Origin: an uncultured Bacteroidia bacterium
Lineage (GTDB): Bacteria > Bacteroidota > Bacteroidia > Bacteroidales > UBA932
Direction of reading: 5' to 3'
Length of the DNA: 64,000 nucleotides
Assembly: GCA_902794005.1 (NCBI GenBank)
Contig: CADBFO010000006.1
Span: 1 to 64,000, forward strand
Below are positions 1 through 6,867 of this stretch, piece after piece; the first letter of the stretch is position 1; each line of letters opens with the position of its first letter. The notes under the pieces were generated by a model, which ran no database searches, was not told the DNA's origin, and saw only the letters and a program-made list of their open reading frames with translations. A program made the position numbers and the translations under genes.

Positions 1-505
1 GCGGGATGGAATCCATCATATTGTAGAGGTTGCCGATGGCTCCGTAGAGGGCCGACCGGGTATCGTCCACCTCCTTCTCCGAATAACCCTCCGGATTGGT
101 GGGGGAGGTGGCACCGCCTGCCATCCTTTCCACTGCCGCGAGCGCCTTCCGGTAATAGACCATGGAACTGTCGAACTGCTCGGAAGACCAGAAACATTGC
201 CCCAGATATCGGTATGCATCGGCATTGGCCTCCTCCCAGCCCCTGGGTTCAGAGATGGAAAGCGCCTTGCGTGCATAGAACACGCATTTCTCGCTATTCA
301 AGGCACTGTAGCCCAACATAAGGTCCCGAAAGGCACGGTTCAGATTTACCAGTTCCTCTGTCGATGCCAAATCTATGGCATCGGGGACCCAGCGGGCGAC
401 AGCGCGCTCAAGCGAATCAAGGTTATGACCGCGGTGGTCATTATACGCGAAACCCCGTGCGCTCGTCAAAACTATCAGCAATAGAATGATACCGTTTTTT
501 CTCAT
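1..505 (-). CDS. TPR-containing secreted or sensor protein, 5' part only
   Basis: The reading frame is open from the ATG at 505 to the left edge, so only the first 168 residues are visible. It starts MRKNGIILLLIVLTS, a clear signal peptide or N-terminal anchor. Helical repeats follow in which residues about 55-130 look like tetratricopeptide repeats (NLNRAFRDLMLGYSAL, ADAYRYLGQCFWSSEQFDSS, VYYRKALAAVE). In Bacteroidota such N-termini usually belong to TPR sensor histidine kinases or TPR-LuxR/AraC regulators that continue with a membrane helix and an output domain, which here would lie outside the window. The gene is divergent from a small LuxR-type protein, which fits a regulatory role. The output domain cannot be seen, so the class is open. 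Confidence 0.7.
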   Translation of the reverse strand, partial: MRKNGIILLLIVLTSARGFAYNDHRGHNLDSLERAVARWVPDAIDLASTEELVNLNRAFRDLMLGYSALNSEKCVFYARKALSISEPRGWEEANADAYRYLGQCFWSSEQFDSSMVYYRKALAAVERMAGGATSPTNPEGYSEKEVDDTRSALYGAIGNLYNMMDSIP

Positions 506-510
506 AGTCG

Positions 511-518
511 CAAAGGTA
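511..518 (-). promoter_or_regulatory. Promoter -7 box of the TPR gene
   Basis: On the minus strand this reads TACCTTTG, a match to the Bacteroidota -7 consensus TAnnTTTG. Only five bases separate it from the ATG at 505, so the transcript would begin at or next to the start codon. Confidence 0.6.
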
Positions 519-542
519 CGAAATAAAAACCGACCGTTTTCA

Positions 543-578
543 ACCCCTTAGGGTGGAGTGCGCCACCCGAAAGGGTGG
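543..578. promoter_or_regulatory. Two tandem palindromes between divergent genes (candidate operator)
   Basis: ACCCCTTAGGGT (543-554) and CCACCCGAAAGGGTGG (563-578) are two palindromes built on the same ACCC/GGGT core, with centres 22 bp apart, about two helical turns. They sit between the TPR gene and the LuxR-type gene. CCACCC (563-568) can also pair with the upstream GGGTGG (551-556), so alternative RNA hairpins are possible. A short GTGTTTAACAC palindrome follows at 578-588. An autoregulatory binding site is an inference. Confidence 0.4.
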
Positions 579-628
579 TGTTTAACACAATGAAATAGCC
601 GAAATTTGCAAAAAAAGTAAAACCAATA

Positions 629-844
629 ATGGGCGAAACCACTGTAAATAACATCAAACTGACCCGGCGGGAGAAGTCCATCCTGCAGGAAGTTGCCATC
701 GGCCGAACCACTCCGCAGATTGCACAGAACCTGGGACTGAGTCCTGAAACTGTGAAATGGTATCGTAAGCAGCTTCTGGTCAAGTTTTCCGCGACTACCT
801 CCGCCGAGGTGGTGCGCAAAGCGATTATGAACAATATCCTATAA
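629..844 (+). CDS. Stand-alone LuxR/GerE-type helix-turn-helix protein
   Basis: This 71-residue protein consists almost entirely of a LuxR/GerE DNA-binding domain: KLTRREKSILQEVAIGRTTPQIAQ, then the recognition helix LSPETVKWYRKQLLVKF and a final helix ending KAIMNNIL. It has no receiver, autoinducer or TPR domain. Standing divergent to a TPR regulator, it could be an independent small regulator, or a part that works with the TPR protein. The next gene starts five bases downstream, so it probably leads the 629-3817 operon. The start was chosen because no other in-frame start keeps the whole domain. Confidence 0.8.
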   Translation: MGETTVNNIKLTRREKSILQEVAIGRTTPQIAQNLGLSPETVKWYRKQLLVKFSATTSAEVVRKAIMNNIL

Positions 845-848
845 TGCC

Positions 849-2144
849 ATGAAAAGAATAACTGCCATTATGATTGCCTCGCTGCTGGCGTCTTGCTATG
901 TTGCAAACGGCCAAAGTCTGCTGGAGCGGCTGGGGCAGCGTGCCAAGAATGCCGTAGAAAACAAACTTGGAGAGAAAGTGGAACAGGGAGTGAATGATGC
1001 CCTGGACGGAAAAATCGGCAAGAAGAAAAATAAGGACAAGGCCGATCAACAGACGGCCGATCCCGTCAGCCAGGACGTTGTCGCCATGCCTGACGCAAAA
1101 GTTCCTGCCCAGCCTAAGAAGCAGGTGGAGACCTCCTATGCCAAGTCCGACTTTGTGCCCGGCGACGAGATCTTCTTTGACGACCCGGTAGAGGGCGAGA
1201 AGGTCGGGGAATTCCCTTCCCATTGGGACTTTGTCAGCGGAGAGGAATGTGAGATCATCACGTTGAACGGAGAGCAGGTCATCAAACTCTCCGGCTGGTA
1301 TAGCATCATCAGCCCGCTGATGAAAGAGGCCGACTACCTTCCGGAGGATTTCACCATAGAGTTTGATGTCTGGTCCAACGACAGGTACGGTAGTTCGAAC
1401 AATGACCACATCGACCTGCTCCTGGGGTCGGCGGAAACGGAAGAGATCGTAGTCGTAACATTGAACCCGGCATTCAACGAAAACCCGGCGGAGGAGGGGG
1501 CACAGAGCGATATTTCCTATTCCTTCCGCTCTCCCGCCGGAGACATTCGCGGAGGGTCGGCCAAGGGTGAATCCCTGACCCCGCTCATCCAGCCCGACAG
1601 CTGGCTGCACGTAGCCGCCTCCTTCAACAAGCGCGCATTCAAGTATTACGTGAACGGCGTGCGGATGATCAACCTCCCGAATGTCATGCGTCCCACCCGG
1701 ATGGCCCTGCGCTCCGTGTCGAACTGTGAAGAAAAGGACCGCTTCTACCTGAAGAACATCCGCATGGCCAAGGGCGCCGTGCCGCTCTACGACCGCCTGA
1801 TGTCCGAGGGCAAGATTGTCACCTACGCCATCACCTTCGAGACCGGCAAGGCCGATCTCAAGCCCGAATCCATGGTGGAAATTCATCGGGTGGCCGGGCT
1901 CATGAAGGACAATCCCGGCCTTGAATTCGAGGTTCAGGGCCACTGCGACGCCACCGGCTCCGACAAAGTCAATGACCCGCTGAGTCAGAAGAGGGCCGAA
2001 GCCATCGTAGCCGCCCTGGTTGAAGAGGGCATCGCACAGGCCCGCCTGACGGCCGTCGGCAAGGGCTCCCACCAGCCCATCGCCTCTAACAGCACGGACG
2101 AAGGCCGCGCCAAGAACCGCAGGGTTGAGTTTGTAAAGAAATAA
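849..2144 (+). CDS. OmpA-domain protein with a LamG-like central domain
   Basis: 431 residues. The N-terminus is a signal sequence. LASC at 13-16 matches a lipobox, but cleavage after ANG is also possible. A lysine/alanine-rich helical stretch follows (about 25-60). The central part (about 105-315, for example FTIEFDVWSND and WLHVAASFNKRAFKYYVNG) has the concanavalin/LamG-like pattern. Residues about 325-431 are a C-terminal OmpA peptidoglycan-binding domain: FETGKADLKPES, GHCDATGSDKVN, LSQKRAEAI and final NRRVEF, retaining the Asp and Arg that hold diaminopimelate. It probably anchors the envelope to peptidoglycan while the LamG-like part binds something outside. It belongs to the 629-3817 unit; its ligand is unknown. 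Confidence 0.82.
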   Translation: MKRITAIMIASLLASCYVANGQSLLERLGQRAKNAVENKLGEKVEQGVNDALDGKIGKKKNKDKADQQTADPVSQDVVAMPDAKVPAQPKKQVETSYAKSDFVPGDEIFFDDPVEGEKVGEFPSHWDFVSGEECEIITLNGEQVIKLSGWYSIISPLMKEADYLPEDFTIEFDVWSNDRYGSSNNDHIDLLLGSAETEEIVVVTLNPAFNENPAEEGAQSDISYSFRSPAGDIRGGSAKGESLTPLIQPDSWLHVAASFNKRAFKYYVNGVRMINLPNVMRPTRMALRSVSNCEEKDRFYLKNIRMAKGAVPLYDRLMSEGKIVTYAITFETGKADLKPESMVEIHRVAGLMKDNPGLEFEVQGHCDATGSDKVNDPLSQKRAEAIVAALVEEGIAQARLTAVGKGSHQPIASNSTDEGRAKNRRVEFVKK

Positions 2145-2148
2145 AGCC

Positions 2149-3279
2149 ATGAAAAAGATAATCATTACCCTTTTTGCCCTGGCGATCATGCTTCCCGCGG
2201 GGGCCCAGATGACCCCCGAAGCCGTGATGGGCATGACGCCTGATTTGCCTTCCACCGCAGCCCTTCTCAATTACTGGAAAAATCATAACGACCCGTTTCA
2301 TAATGAATATCCCAATTCAGACCTCTTGAACGAGTTCATGGATGCTTGGAATGCCGCCAATGACCAGATTCAGGACATGCAGGCAAAGACCCTCGCTCCG
2401 GGCATGCAGAAAAATGCGATGGCCGGAAAAGTGGCAGGAACAAACAAGACGGCAGGCGAGGTTGCCCAGATGAGCGAGTCGGAGGCCAAAGCTCTAGCCA
2501 TGTCCTCCATGCAGGGACGCCTATCCAGCATGGGTCTCAGCCAGGCCGATTTCGCAAAACTCCAGAGCAGTAATCTTTCTGATGAAGAGGCCAAGGCGAT
2601 GGCCAGCAAAGTAATGGCCAAACAAACCGGCGGGCTCACGGCAAAGGACATCGAGGCCATGTCCCACATGACCGACGAGCAGCGAGCCGCCTTCATGCAG
2701 GAATCCGGCCTGGGAGAATCCATGACCGCCAAGATGAATGCCGACAAAGGCAAGCGCGCCTCCTCCCAGAAGCAGTATCAGCTGGTTACGGAATTGATTT
2801 CTCTTGGTCAAAAGGAGCATAGCCTCCAGCAGAAGGCCATCGGGATGATTGAATCGGCCAGGAAGGATGGCGTGGCTTTGTTTGACAGGAAGTACAGGGC
2901 GGCGGACAAGCAGCACCGCGAAGAAATCGATCGGGCTGCGGTGGTGTTGGAAGATGCTATTGGCGAAGCAGCGTATAAAGCCGCCCTGGCGCGCCTGCAT
3001 GCAGCCCAATCTGCATGGTTCAATAACATGAGCCGTTTCTACACAGAATACATCCCCCTGTACCGCGATGCCGTGGCCGGTGCCATGGACTGCTGCCGCG
3101 CCCAGCTACTCCCCGTCAAAAGGCAGCATAAGGAGGTGATGGAAAAGCTCTACGCACTCACCCGGAGTGCCGAATACGCCCTCTCCGCCTCCGTCCCCTT
3201 TGAAGCTTCATACATGTACTTTGAGCTCTCCGAAAAAATAACGGAATTCGAGCTGGAAGATGAACTGTATAAAGAATAG
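2149..3279 (+). CDS. Secreted helical protein of unknown function
   Basis: 376 residues with a clear type I signal peptide (MKKIIITLFALAIMLPAGAQ). The rest is rich in Ala, Met, Lys and Glu and should be largely helical or coiled-coil. One segment (about 110-190) repeats loosely similar blocks such as SEAKALAMSSMQ, DEEAKAMASKVMA and DEQRAAFMQE. I do not recognise a family. It starts five bases after the OmpA-domain gene and is followed at once by a lipoprotein gene, so the three products probably act together in the periplasm or outer membrane. Confidence 0.65.
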   Translation: MKKIIITLFALAIMLPAGAQMTPEAVMGMTPDLPSTAALLNYWKNHNDPFHNEYPNSDLLNEFMDAWNAANDQIQDMQAKTLAPGMQKNAMAGKVAGTNKTAGEVAQMSESEAKALAMSSMQGRLSSMGLSQADFAKLQSSNLSDEEAKAMASKVMAKQTGGLTAKDIEAMSHMTDEQRAAFMQESGLGESMTAKMNADKGKRASSQKQYQLVTELISLGQKEHSLQQKAIGMIESARKDGVALFDRKYRAADKQHREEIDRAAVVLEDAIGEAAYKAALARLHAAQSAWFNNMSRFYTEYIPLYRDAVAGAMDCCRAQLLPVKRQHKEVMEKLYALTRSAEYALSASVPFEASYMYFELSEKITEFELEDELYKE

Positions 3280-3283
3280 CAGC

Positions 3284-3817
3284 ATGAAAAAAGTATTCAC
3301 ACTCATCGCCGTGGCAGCTATGATGCTGTCTTGCGGCGGCAGCGGCGCAAAGATATCTATTGGCGACAAATTCGCCTTCGCCGGGCTGGAAAGCGACCAG
3401 TTGGTTCCGGATTTCGCAGTTGAACTGAGCGAACTTGAGACGGATCCCCGTTTTGAGAGCAAGCCCATGAAGGATGAAACCTTCTTCTACACCGGCCCGG
3501 ACATCACGGCTATCCCTGCCGCCAAAGTTCAGGCTTATCTGCAGAAGGTATATTCGGCAGTAAAGAAAGCCGCCGATAACGACCTGATTTACAAGGCAAA
3601 AGGCATTTCCGGAGATGAACTTGGCGAACAGATCACCACTCCTCCCACAACCGACAAACCGACCGCTACAATCATGTACCTCTATCAGCATGGCGGAACC
3701 TGGTTCAATATTACCGTCGGCCACAAAGCCTACTTCCGCAAGTTCAAGAAAGACTACGGCGAGAAATACATCGGCGTCGGCGTGAACGTCAAAGAGATGC
3801 TTGGAGAGGTGAATTAA
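3284..3817 (+). CDS. Small lipoprotein of unknown function
   Basis: 177 residues. The start at 3284 was preferred over an in-frame ATG at 3260 because it yields a perfect lipoprotein signal peptide, MKKVFTLIAVAAMMLSC, with the modified Cys at residue 17. The mature part has no motif I recognise; it contains FFYTGPDITAIPAAKVQAYLQ and YLYQHGGTWFNITVGHK. It is the last gene of the LuxR/OmpA unit and is followed by a hairpin. Its job is unknown. Confidence 0.65.
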   Translation: MKKVFTLIAVAAMMLSCGGSGAKISIGDKFAFAGLESDQLVPDFAVELSELETDPRFESKPMKDETFFYTGPDITAIPAAKVQAYLQKVYSAVKKAADNDLIYKAKGISGDELGEQITTPPTTDKPTATIMYLYQHGGTWFNITVGHKAYFRKFKKDYGEKYIGVGVNVKEMLGEVN

Positions 3818-3836
3818 CTGAATTTACGTACAACTT

Positions 3837-3873
3837 TTACGCACAGGCTTCGTAAGGTTGTGCGTAATTTCTT
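3837..3873 (+). terminator. Probable transcription terminator after the lipoprotein gene
   Basis: TACGCACA (3838-3845) and TGTGCGTA (3859-3866) form a perfect 8-bp stem with a 13-base loop, followed by AATTTCTTTC. The T tail is modest but the position just after the operon fits. Confidence 0.6.
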
Positions 3874-3984
3874 TCTATGAACTCCCCTATACTATGAGGT
3901 ATAATTGACATTCTCGGTTGGTGATTGTGACTTTTGTGGTTGGTGACGGCCGCCGAGCCCGGTAATGCGAGGCGACGTCACATT

Positions 3985-4117
3985 GCCGCGTTGACACAAA
4001 ATCGCCATTGTAAGCATTCTGTACGCCAACGCGGCTGCGTTTTCTGGTGAATCAGTCAATTTTATTGCCGCGTTGACAGAGGATATGCCTTCTACGCTTT
4101 TTAAGTGTCAACGCGGC
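3985..4117. repeat. Two 51-bp palindromic units with GCCGCGTTGACA arms
   Basis: Unit 1 spans 3985-4035 and unit 2 spans 4067-4117. Each begins GCCGCGTTGACA and ends with its inverse, TGTCAACGCGGC in unit 2 and GCCAACGCGGC in unit 1, where two bases differ. Both are exactly 51 bp, start 82 bp apart, and keep scattered identities in the 27-base interior. They can fold into long hairpins. They resemble extragenic palindromic repeats, but whether they recur elsewhere in the genome is not visible here. Confidence 0.6.
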
Positions 4118-4284
4118 GAATTAGCCTCACATTGAGGGCACCCCCATTGCCTCGTTACCTTATTACCATAAAAAAAAAGAGTGTCGGCCTGTCTCAGGCG
4201 GACGCTCTTACTAACCACATAATTAATAACACTAAAACTAATAACCAATAGAATGATTCCGCGAAGAGAACCTTGCTTTCTCAT
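4108..4284 (-). CDS. Possible small membrane peptide or decayed gene start
   Basis: A 58-codon frame starts at the ATG at 4284, eight bases from a good -7 box. Its first residues, MRKQGSLRGIILLVISFSV, are hydrophobic and resemble the MRKNGIILLLIVL start of the TPR gene at 505, at DNA level too. The frame runs through the terminator hairpin at 4177-4209 and ends in a repeat arm, which argues against a normal protein. It could be a leader peptide, a truncated paralogue of the TPR gene, or chance within a small RNA. Confidence 0.25.
   Translation of the reverse strand: MRKQGSLRGIILLVISFSVINYVVSKSVRLRQADTLFFYGNKVTRQWGCPQCEANSPR
4169..4209 (-). terminator. Strong intrinsic terminator of the candidate small RNA
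   Basis: The stem pairs 4177-4191 with 4195-4209 around a three-base loop, with two internal mismatches (AAGAG, GTC and GCCTG arms). On the minus strand it is followed by a run of eight T residues or more (plus-strand A at 4170-4178). Confidence 0.75.
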
Positions 4285-4288
4285 TCCG
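4169..4288 (-). ncRNA. Candidate small RNA, about 120 nt
   Basis: A well-formed promoter (4293-4323) points leftward, and a strong intrinsic terminator lies only about 80-110 bases downstream (4169-4209). The transcript would be about 110-120 nt and stand alone, with genes on both sides pointing away or ended by their own terminators. It may carry the 5' part of the small frame starting at 4284. The identity rests on promoter and terminator geometry only. Confidence 0.45.
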
Positions 4289-4500
4289 GATACAAAGGTA
4301 CGACAATATTTTTGATTTGCAAATTTTTTCAAAAGATTTTTTATATATTTTTTTATGATATCGCACAACTTATTGATTATCAGATGTTAATTTTTACACA
4401 CTGATCCTTTGATAAACTTTATAAAGTATTTAAATAAGTATTCCACGTGCTTATAGCACCGATTTCACTGTTCGCAATCTTCTACCAACAGAATGATTCC
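4245..4500. repeat. 16-mer CCAAYAGAATGATTCC, two copies 240 bp apart
   Basis: Copies lie at 4245-4260 (CCAATAGAATGATTCC) and 4485-4500 (CCAACAGAATGATTCC). A related form, GCAATAGAATGATACC, lies at 478-493 inside the signal-peptide codons of the TPR gene. On the minus strand the motif can encode GIILL. The copies may be remnants of duplicated gene starts. Confidence 0.45.
4293..4323 (-). promoter_or_regulatory. Promoter of the candidate small RNA
   Basis: On the minus strand TACCTTTG (4300-4293) matches TAnnTTTG, and TTTG (4323-4320) lies 19 bases upstream, the usual spacing of the Bacteroidota -33 and -7 elements. Confidence 0.65.
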
Positions 4501-4510
4501 TTCCAAAATG

Positions 4511-4552
4511 AAAGAAAAAAAGAAATAGCGCTTGCGAAATGCAAGCACTATT
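4511..4552 (-). terminator. Intrinsic terminator of the threonine dehydrogenase gene
   Basis: AATAG and GCTTGC (4524-4535) pair with GCAAGC and CTATT (4541-4552) around a five-base loop with one mismatch. On the minus strand a T-rich tail follows (plus-strand A-rich 4511-4523). Confidence 0.75.
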
Positions 4553-4593
4553 CCCAAATTTGTATCAAAAAGTTCCGTTACCGGACACGGAAC

Positions 4594-5550
4594 TTAAAAA
4601 CCGAGCTTTATCTTTAGATTCTTAATCATATCCACCGTCATGCTGTCCATATTGTAGCTGGGCTTCCAGTCCCATTCTTCACGGGCGCAGGAATCATCCA
4701 TGCTGTCCGGCCAGGACGTCGCGATGGCCTGACGGACCGGATCCACTTCGTAACGGACGCGAAGCGTGGGGATATACTCCCGAATCTTGGCGAAAAGCTG
4801 CTCCGGTTCAAAACTCATGGAGGCGATATTGAAGGAATTGCGGTGCTTGAGGCGTGAAGGATTGGCCTGCATGAGATTGACGGCAGCTTGGAGGGCATCC
4901 GGCATATACATCATATCCATAAAAGTACCGGGAGCGATAGGACAAGTGAACTCCTCCCCTTTCACCGCCGAATAATAGACCTCCACGGCATAGTCCGTAG
5001 TACCGCCGCCGGGAAGGGTGGTGTAGGAAATCAAACCCGGGAAGCGGACCGAGCGCGTGTCCACTCCATATTTATGGAAATAATAGTCGCTCAGAAGTTC
5101 CGTGGCCACCTTGGTGACACCGTACATGGAACGGGGGCGCTGGATGGTATCCTGCGGGGTGCCCACGTGCGGGGTTTCCGGGCCGAAGGACCCGATGGAT
5201 GAAGGGGTGAACACCGCCACACCCTTTTCACGGGCAATCTCCAGAATATTGAGAAGCCCGTTCATTTGGATATCCCAGGCCAGCAGGGGCTTTCTCTCCG
5301 CCACGGCCGACAGGAGAGCGGCCAGATTATAAATCGTATCGATCTGATATTGGTCCACAAGGGCAGCCAGTCCTGCGGCGTCCCGGACATCGGCAATGGC
5401 CGAAGGGCCGCTTTCCAGCAAATCGCCTTTGGGCTCTGCGCCGGGAATGTATCCGGCAACAACCGTACTGCCGTGGATTTCCCGGCGCAATTTCATAGTG
5501 AGTTCGGAGCCGATTTGTCCGGTGGAGCCGATTACGAGTATGTTTTTCAT
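4594..5550 (-). CDS. tdh: NAD-dependent L-threonine 3-dehydrogenase, epimerase (SDR) type
   Basis: 318 residues of the extended SDR fold. The NAD-binding motif GSTGQIGSEL is at residues 7-16 and the catalytic Tyr-Lys pair is in YGVTK, near residue 143. The family includes the GalE-like threonine dehydrogenases of Flavobacteria and other Bacteroidota, which oxidise L-threonine to 2-amino-3-ketobutyrate. The divergent neighbour is kbl, the next enzyme of that pathway, which strongly supports the substrate. It has its own promoter and a good terminator. A plain sugar epimerase is the alternative, but the kbl pairing makes it unlikely. Confidence 0.85.
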   Translation of the reverse strand: MKNILVIGSTGQIGSELTMKLRREIHGSTVVAGYIPGAEPKGDLLESGPSAIADVRDAAGLAALVDQYQIDTIYNLAALLSAVAERKPLLAWDIQMNGLLNILEIAREKGVAVFTPSSIGSFGPETPHVGTPQDTIQRPRSMYGVTKVATELLSDYYFHKYGVDTRSVRFPGLISYTTLPGGGTTDYAVEVYYSAVKGEEFTCPIAPGTFMDMMYMPDALQAAVNLMQANPSRLKHRNSFNIASMSFEPEQLFAKIREYIPTLRVRYEVDPVRQAIATSWPDSMDDSCAREEWDWKPSYNMDSMTVDMIKNLKIKLGF

Positions 5551-5582
5551 CTGTTTAAAATATCAGTTATCCGTTTCGAACG

Positions 5583-5632
5583 CAAATTTATGATATTTTA
5601 TGAACATTTTCAAGATAAAAAGACTAAATTTG
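5583..5632. promoter_or_regulatory. Back-to-back promoters of tdh and kbl
   Basis: The minus-strand TAAATTTG (5590-5583) serves tdh, whose ATG is at 5550. The plus-strand TAAATTTG (5625-5632) serves kbl, whose ATG is at 5664. Both match TAnnTTTG exactly, so the two pathway genes can share regulation. Confidence 0.7.
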
Positions 5633-5663
5633 AAAGCACGAAACCATTAAACTTACAATAACC

Positions 5664-6854
5664 ATGTACGGAAAATTTCAGAAGTATCTTCAGGACGAAC
5701 TGAAAGCCATTGAAGAAGCGGGACTTTACAAGAAAGAACGCAACATCGCCAGTCCCCAAAGTGCCGAAATTACGCTTGAGGACGGCAGCAAAGCACTCAA
5801 CTTTTGCGCAAACAACTACTTGGGCCTGGCCGACAGCCCCCGTCTTGCTGAAGCCGCCAAAAAGGCCATGGACCGGCGCGGATATGGCATGTCATCCGTC
5901 CGCTTCATCTGTGGCACCCAAGACATCCACAAAGAGCTCGAGAAAGCCATCGCCGACTATTTCCACACCGAGGACGCCATTCTCTACGCCGCATGCTTCG
6001 ATGCCAACGGCGGCGTGTTTGAACCGCTCCTTACCGCGGAAGACGCCATCATTTCGGATTCCCTCAACCACGCGTCCATTATTGACGGCGTGCGCCTGTG
6101 CAAGGCCCAGCGTTTCCGCTACGCCAACGCCGACATGGCGGACCTCGAAGAAAAGCTCAAGGAAGCCCAGGCCTGCCGCTTCCGCATCATCGTCACTGAC
6201 GGTGTGTTTTCCATGGACGGAAATGTCGCTCCGATGGACAAGATCTGTGAGCTTGCAGAGAAATATGACGCCATGGTGATGGTGGACGAAAGCCACAGTG
6301 CCGGCGTTGTCGGCCCTACCGGGCACGGTGTTGCGGAACAGTTCAACTGCTATGGCCGCATTGACATCTTCACCGGCACCCTGGGGAAAGCCTTCGGCGG
6401 CGCCGTGGGCGGATTCACCACCGGCCGCAAGGAGATTATCGACATGCTCCGTCAGCGCAGCCGCCCGTACCTGTTCTCCAATTCCATTCCGCCGATGATT
6501 GCCGGCGCAGCCCTGGAAACCTTCAAGATCCTGAAGGAGAGCAACGCCCTGCACGACAAGCTGCAGGCCAACGTGGATTATTTCCGCGAGCGGATGATGG
6601 CCGCCGGCTTTGACATCAAGCCTACCCAGAGCGCCATTTGCGCCGTCATGCTTTACGACGCGCCCCTCTCCCAGAAATTTGCCGCCAAGATGGCCGAAGA
6701 AGGAATCTTTGTGACCGGCTTTTATTATCCGGTGGTTCCCAAGGGACAGGCCCGCATACGCGTACAACTGAGCGCCGCCCACGAAAAAGAACATCTTGAC
6801 AAGGCCATTGCCGCCTTCGTGAAGGTGGGAAAGGAACTCGGCGTAATAAAATAA
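5664..6854 (+). CDS. kbl: Glycine C-acetyltransferase (2-amino-3-ketobutyrate CoA ligase)
   Basis: 396 residues, normal length for this PLP-dependent alpha-oxoamine synthase. It splits 2-amino-3-ketobutyrate with CoA into glycine and acetyl-CoA. Family signatures are NNYLGLADSP near residue 50, YGMSSVRFICGTQDIHKELE near 75, VMVDESHSAGVVG near 210 (PLP-ring Asp and His) and the PLP lysine in TGTLGKAFGGAVGG near 240. It lies divergent from the threonine dehydrogenase that makes its substrate, so the pair turns threonine into glycine and acetyl-CoA. Confidence 0.93.
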   Translation: MYGKFQKYLQDELKAIEEAGLYKKERNIASPQSAEITLEDGSKALNFCANNYLGLADSPRLAEAAKKAMDRRGYGMSSVRFICGTQDIHKELEKAIADYFHTEDAILYAACFDANGGVFEPLLTAEDAIISDSLNHASIIDGVRLCKAQRFRYANADMADLEEKLKEAQACRFRIIVTDGVFSMDGNVAPMDKICELAEKYDAMVMVDESHSAGVVGPTGHGVAEQFNCYGRIDIFTGTLGKAFGGAVGGFTTGRKEIIDMLRQRSRPYLFSNSIPPMIAGAALETFKILKESNALHDKLQANVDYFRERMMAAGFDIKPTQSAICAVMLYDAPLSQKFAAKMAEEGIFVTGFYYPVVPKGQARIRVQLSAAHEKEHLDKAIAAFVKVGKELGVIK

Positions 6855-6867
6855 TGATGGAAAAAGC

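Larger units (their letters stand above)
3818..4593. other. 776-bp gene-poor region rich in repeats and hairpins
   Basis: I see no convincing conserved gene here. It holds the terminator at 3837, GGTTGGTGA repeated at 3916-3924 and 3938-3946, a GTGACG...CGTCAC inverted repeat (3943-3948 and 3976-3981), two 51-bp palindromic units (3985-4117), a minus-strand promoter-to-terminator unit (4169-4323), a repeated 16-mer (4245, 4485) and the terminator of the dehydrogenase gene (4511-4552). The stretch 4300-4480 is visibly AT-rich compared with the flanking genes. Confidence 0.7.

Noticed and set aside
3985-4117. Invertible promoter or CRISPR-like array
   Set aside because: The repeat arms are 12 bp, in two palindromic units, with only 27-base interiors and no recombinase gene nearby. 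There are no regular spacers or cas genes.
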